A DNA stretch of 10,366 nt from Physocladia obscura (taxonomy: Eukaryota > Chytridiomycota > Chytridiomycetes > Chytridiales > Chytriomycetaceae): positions 1 to 10,366 of the forward strand of contig JADGJH010000668.1 in the NCBI GenBank assembly GCA_027596945.1, given 5' to 3'. The first letter of the stretch is position 1, and the number at the start of each line of letters is the position of its first letter. Shown in pieces: positions 7,189 through 10,366 of this stretch. Below the pieces are notes generated by a model. That model did not search any database, had not been told where the DNA came from, and saw nothing but the letters and a program-made list of their open reading frames with translations. A program made the translations under genes and the position numbers.

Positions 7189-7718
7189 AAAGCGTATCTA
7201 TAGCCAATGAATAAATGCCAGCCCAAGACTTTCACAGCTGCGAAAGCATTTTGCATTTGTCCAAAATTTCCACTTTTTGTGTTGATTTTCCAAGTTGAAT
7301 ACCACCAGAAAATTTGGCCATTATTTTTTGCAAGTAATGCAATTTCATCCCATATATTATCCACACAAATGTGGTTGAAAGTACTACTGATTTTTAATTG
7401 TTGGCATAATTTATTTAAATTTGAAGAATATTTATTCTTCTGGTTTTTTAGAAATTCACCAAGTAATTTTCCTGATTTACATTTTTCAACACGATGGCAA
7501 ATTGTACAAATGCCATGTGGGTTATAGTCGTAATTCATATATTTCCTATGTTTTGTTACTAGAAAACATGAGGACAAAGTAATAGGAATGTAAATAAATG
7601 TTAGTATGCTAAAAATATAATGAAGTTCCATTAAAATAAATAAAGGTAATAAATTATTATTATTGGACAGATAATTCCTCAATAAGCATCTATAGAAGCA
7701 CTTGCGGTTAATGTTCAT
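7128..7718 (-). CDS. AT-rich hypothetical ORF, cysteine-containing, one N-terminal hydrophobic segment
   Basis: Open for 196 codons from ATG 7718 (A at -3) in DNA so AT-rich that stop codons should be frequent, so it is or recently was coding. Seen: a basic start, Asn repeats, a hydrophobic segment (MELHYIFSILTFIYIPITL, from an alternative ATG at 7631) that may be a signal anchor, a CTICHRVEKC cysteine cluster, Lys/Asn-rich middle, the Trp-rich FWWYSTWK, and a C-terminus with two more cysteine pairs (CMSDTC, then PRCPR). The cysteines could bind zinc, but the spacing matches no finger I can name. Asn and Lys are abundant, unlike neighbouring genes. The last 61 bases overlap another minus-strand frame. 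It may be a lineage-specific gene or a transferred or inserted sequence; there is no transposase or polymerase motif. Confidence 0.45.
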   Translation of the reverse strand: MNINRKCFYRCLLRNYLSNNNNLLPLFILMELHYIFSILTFIYIPITLSSCFLVTKHRKYMNYDYNPHGICTICHRVEKCKSGKLLGEFLKNQKNKYSSNLNKLCQQLKISSTFNHICVDNIWDEIALLAKNNGQIFWWYSTWKINTKSGNFGQMQNAFAAVKVLGWHLFIGYRYALCMSDTCRNPTHVNWPRCPR

Positions 7719-8187
7719 ACTGATTTTATTCGTAATTGTAATGCTTAACGTGTACAAACTCAGATCAGTTTAAACTTATGGACATGCATTCAAAACTCGA
7801 CCAGTACAATAACCCCTGCATAAAACACAACCCTTCGAGTATCAAATAGTAATATGCTTGAACAAAAAACATCAAATTCAAATCCACACATAAATCGGAC
7901 TCCTGGATCCCTACTTTCGTTAGGCAGAAATTAGCGCATGCATGCATACCCATTCATTTAGCAGTATTGGAAATAGAATAATTTTGGAAATTCAAAAATT
8001 TTCTTCCGCCAATTTTCGAGAAAAAGTTTTAACAATTTGAACAAATAACTCAGTAAAATGTAATTTAACCCGAAATTTTCCTTCGCATACCCGAAAGGCT
8101 AATAGGTTAAGAAATTTTATTATAAAATCACATAGATCAATGAACCATTAAACAACAAAAAAAGAAACTCTAAGGCTCGAAACAAAC
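7719..8187. other. AT-rich intergenic spacer
   Basis: Separates the unknown AT-rich ORF from the receptor pair. A minus frame at 7765-7953 opens with ATG and runs 62 codons, but it has no recognisable pattern. A palindromic GCATGCATGC lies at 7936-7945. I see no RNA gene. Confidence 0.45.
8116..8121 (-). terminator. AATAAA polyadenylation signal
   Basis: A canonical AATAAA on the minus strand, 67 bases downstream of the stop codon at 8188 of the downstream receptor gene. Position and sequence fit 3' end processing of that transcript. Confidence 0.4.
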
Positions 8188-9180
8188 TTATTTCTGGCGA
8201 AATAAAAATTTATCTCGGATTTCGGACTTGAAAAAAATTACCAACAACGGCGTCATAACAACATCAAATGAAAGCATAAGCAAAACACTGGACCACCCAT
8301 ATCGATTCGAATCATTCACAGCACCTTCATTGGCCGCATACACCATATTGTACACCCAGAACGGAAAATAGCAAATAATCAAGCTCAGTGACAGTGCTGC
8401 ACATTGAAAAAATACTCGTTTCTCGATCTTGACCCGAGTGCTATATAAGAACGCCGGATCACTTTGCCGTATCTCGTTTTCGTTCACAAAAAATGTAACC
8501 AGCCGTGGATTTGCAATGAGCTGTTGCGAAGTAAATCGATACGTGGCCAGGTAAAAATAGACTGTTAAAATTGCCGAACCCGCAAATTGAATTGAGATAA
8601 AAACGATCCAAATATTGAGTCCAATTCCAGGGGCCGGATGCCAACCGTCAGAACTTGGCTGGTGAAAAGGAGAAAAAAAATTAATATAAATTGAGGGCGT
8701 GGGGTCAGAAAAAAAAAAATTCGACGGTACCCAAACAAAATATTCAACGACTATCATTGTAGACAGCAGAACAAATATTCCATAGAATATCAAAAAGAAC
8801 CTATTTCTTCCGTGCGCTCGCAGGACAAAGTATCGCTCTGCAGCCAAAGTGGTATTGTTGAACAGCATTAGCAAAATCACCCAGTTTTCGAGCATCGGAA
8901 GAACTTTTGCTGCAGCGGAATGCGGAGCCAAAGGCTGTCCTGTAAGATTAAGGACTTGTATTGTTACTCTAATCAATGACCATACTAGACAGGCGGCAAG
9001 CAGGACGGCGATACGTTTATTCAATATACTCGACAGAAGCACTTTGCAGTTTACAAGAAGTACGAGCAAGATTGATGCATTTAATAGTGCGCCGAGCGAA
9101 TAGATCACAAGTTGTGCAATAGTTAGCGCAATAGTAGGATTCGAACTTGGCGGTGGTGGTGGTGGGTTTTTTGATGGCAT
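8188..9180 (-). CDS. Rhodopsin-like (class A type) G-protein-coupled receptor, tandem copy 1, two exons
   Basis: Predicted seven-helix plasma-membrane receptor acting through heterotrimeric G proteins; the ligand is unknown. ATG 9180 (A at -3) starts a Pro-rich N-terminus; helices fall near residues 18-43, 55-78, 95-118, 128-150, 163-188, 232-256 and 271-293 of the spliced 306-residue protein. Class A-like marks are LAAERYF at the end of helix 3 (ERY in place of DRY), CYFPFW in helix 6 (CWxP-like) and a helix 7 with D282 and P287 in place of NPxxY. The usual helix 3 disulphide cysteine is absent. The frame is open without interruption for 330 codons, but 8659-8730 (72 bases, GTACCG to TTTTCACCAG) is an intron at the exact position of the intron in the tandem paralogue; exons are 9180-8731 and 8658-8188. 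Reading through it would insert 24 Phe/Ser/Pro-rich residues between helices 4 and 5. Confidence 0.8.
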   Translation of the reverse strand: MPSKNPPPPPPSSNPTIALTIAQLVIYSLGALLNASILLVLLVNCKVLLSSILNKRIAVLLAACLVWSLIRVTIQVLNLTGQPLAPHSAAAKVLPMLENWVILLMLFNNTTLAAERYFVLRAHGRNRFFLIFYGIFVLLSTMIVVEYFVWVPSNFFFSDPTPSIYINFFSPFHQPSSDGWHPAPGIGLNIWIVFISIQFAGSAILTVYFYLATYRFTSQQLIANPRLVTFFVNENEIRQSDPAFLYSTRVKIEKRVFFQCAALSLSLIICYFPFWVYNMVYAANEGAVNDSNRYGWSSVLLMLSFDVVMTPLLVIFFKSEIRDKFLFRQK

Positions 9181-9225
9181 TTGAATTGTTTTTTGCGAGA
9201 ATCGAAAATTTTGCTTTTTTTGAAA

Positions 9226-9237
9226 TTTTTTATATAT
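9226..9237 (-). promoter_or_regulatory. TATA-like element upstream of receptor copy 1
   Basis: On the minus strand the sequence TATATAAAAAAT lies about 46 to 57 bases before the ATG at 9180, in the 183-base gap between the two receptor genes. AT-rich surroundings make chance matches likely. Confidence 0.25.
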
Positions 9238-9363
9238 TCATTGCTTTCTTTGCCATAATAGATATCAGGAATGAAATAAGAATTTTGGATTTTCATTTTT
9301 ACAAAGCTGTATGCAATGTCTCTTATTGCTTCTTTTCTTCTTTTTGGTATACCGTCATTTCTT

Positions 9364-10334
9364 TCATATCTTTCTCCAAAATATTATTTTCTCCCGAATA
9401 TCAGCCTTGAAGAACAGCATCAATACAGGTGTCGCAACCGCATCAACAGAAAACAAAATCAGAACCGCGGGCCACCCCGAGGCACTAACGTCCGTCAATT
9501 TCACAGCTCCTTTCATGGATTTCACAACATACACGATATTAAACAGCCAAAACGGAAAGTAGCAAATAATCAAGCTCGCTGAAAGAGCAACACACTGAAT
9601 CAAAACTTTTTTCTCAACGATTACGCGGGCATGGTGAATCAACATTGAATCAACTGAAGATCGATTGTTGTCATTTCGAATTTCTTCATTGCTTATGAAA
9701 AAAGCCACTAGTCGTGGATTGTTGGTGAGTTGATGCGACGTAAATCGGTATGTCGACATATAAAAATATGTGGTTAAAGTCGAAGTGCCGGAAAACTGAA
9801 TCGAAACTAGAATGATCCAGCATATGAGGCCGCTATTTGTTGATGGGTGCATTCCGTTCACGCTTGGCTGACCAAAAAAGAAGGGTAAGTAGAACACAAT
9901 TTTCCTACGAACTCTGAACTCACCCAGACAATAAATTCAACAAGCATAACCACAGATACGAGCGCAAATACTACATAAATAGCCATGAAACCATGATTGC
10001 GGCCGCCCGGTTGAAGGATGAAATATCGCTCGGCGGCCAAATTAATGTTACTCAGCATCATGATTAACACAATCCAGTTTGCCAGAAACGGAAGAACGAT
10101 CGCTGACGCCCGATCAGTAATTATTTTGTTTCCGGCGAGAATCAAGCCAGTCTGAAACGCTTGCAGCAGAGACCAAACGAAGCAGGAAACTAACAATACT
10201 GCCACTCGTTTGTTGAGTGGGCTTGATAATAGCTTTTTACGATTTTGAATGAACACGAACAGAATGGCGACGTCGAGTATTGCTCCCAGTGAATAAAAGA
10301 TAAGCGGTACAATTTGGGATGATATGATTGCCAT
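9364..10334 (-). CDS. Rhodopsin-like (class A type) G-protein-coupled receptor, tandem copy 2, two exons
   Basis: Paralogue of the receptor at 8188-9180, lying upstream of it on the same strand. Exons 10334-9924 and 9867-9364 join in phase 0 across a 56-base intron (GGTGAGT donor, TTTGGTCAG acceptor) that contains a stop in the coding frame, so splicing is required. The product is 304 residues. Seven hydrophobic segments line up with copy 1. Shared landmarks are NKR-AVLL in helix 2, NLAAERYF at helix 3 (ERY 102-104), TYRFTS-QL--NPRLV after helix 5, ASLIICYFPFW in helix 6, and a helix 7 with VDAVATP. Helices 3-4 look roughly half identical by eye. It lacks the Pro-rich N-terminus of copy 1 and, like it, the helix 3 disulphide cysteine. 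The start is fixed by an in-frame TGA three codons upstream (ACA and CGC intervene), though the ATG context is weak (C at -3). Ligand unknown. Confidence 0.85.
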
Positions 10335-10366
10335 GCGTGTTCACTGATTTCGAAACTGTTCAATTT

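Noticed and set aside
7200..7527. Plus-strand 106-codon Phe-rich frame
   Set aside because: Antisense shadow of the AT-rich minus-strand ORF.
7765..7953. 62-codon minus-strand ORF starting MGMHACANF
   Set aside because: Has a real ATG, but it is short, with no pattern, no conserved-looking motif and no splice partner, so it is compatible with chance.
8849..9103. Plus-strand 84-codon frame
   Set aside because: Antisense to the first exon of receptor copy 1, which has clear seven-helix features.
1..10366. Bacterial operon, CRISPR array, transposase or rRNA content
   Set aside because: No regularly spaced repeats, no transposase or polymerase motifs and no rRNA-like sequence. The spliced genes show a nuclear eukaryotic locus.

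Overview
The window is eukaryotic nuclear DNA. Its genes are split by short GT-AG introns (50 to 150 bases) whose phases match across the junctions, and there are no bacterial-style operons. Compact spacing, AT-rich introns and spacers, Ser/Thr-rich single-pass membrane proteins and a tandem pair of rhodopsin-like receptors suggest a fungus, most likely an early-diverging zoosporic one (chytrid-like). That assignment is inference from style; no marker gene here settles it.

Layout. 23-2211 (minus): a complete three-exon gene for a TrmA/RlmD-type RNA 5-methyluridine methyltransferase (Trm2-like), the best identified gene here. 2363-2760 (minus): a probable remnant or partial gene with a Reeler-like stretch, a likely frameshift and a Thr-rich tail. 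2761-3705: AT-rich spacer with low-complexity sequence. 3715-4674 (plus): a Ser/Thr-rich single-pass membrane protein with a Gln/Tyr-rich tail, 5' end uncertain. 4816-5624 (minus): a Ser-rich, probably disordered protein of unknown function, convergent with the previous gene. 5817-6171 (plus): a small membrane protein whose first exon is uncertain, divergent from the previous gene. 6172-6657: spacer. 6658-7188 and 7128-7718 (minus): two overlapping hypothetical coding stretches, the second unusually AT-rich. 7719-8187: AT-rich spacer. 8188-9180 and 9364-10334 (minus): two tandem seven-helix receptors sharing one intron position.

The genes do not form an obvious pathway. The clearest working unit is the receptor pair: one duplicated two-exon gene encoding 306 and 304 residues after splicing. 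A recurring annotation hazard is that several introns, or candidate introns, are a multiple of three long and lack stop codons, so simple ORF calling reads through them. The clearest case is 8659-8730 in the downstream receptor, where the paralogue shows the true intron. I did not find a convincing new multi-gene system. The most unusual items are the intron masquerading as protein in the receptor, the 16-base repeat at both intron ends of the methyltransferase, and the AT-rich unknown ORF at 7128-7718.
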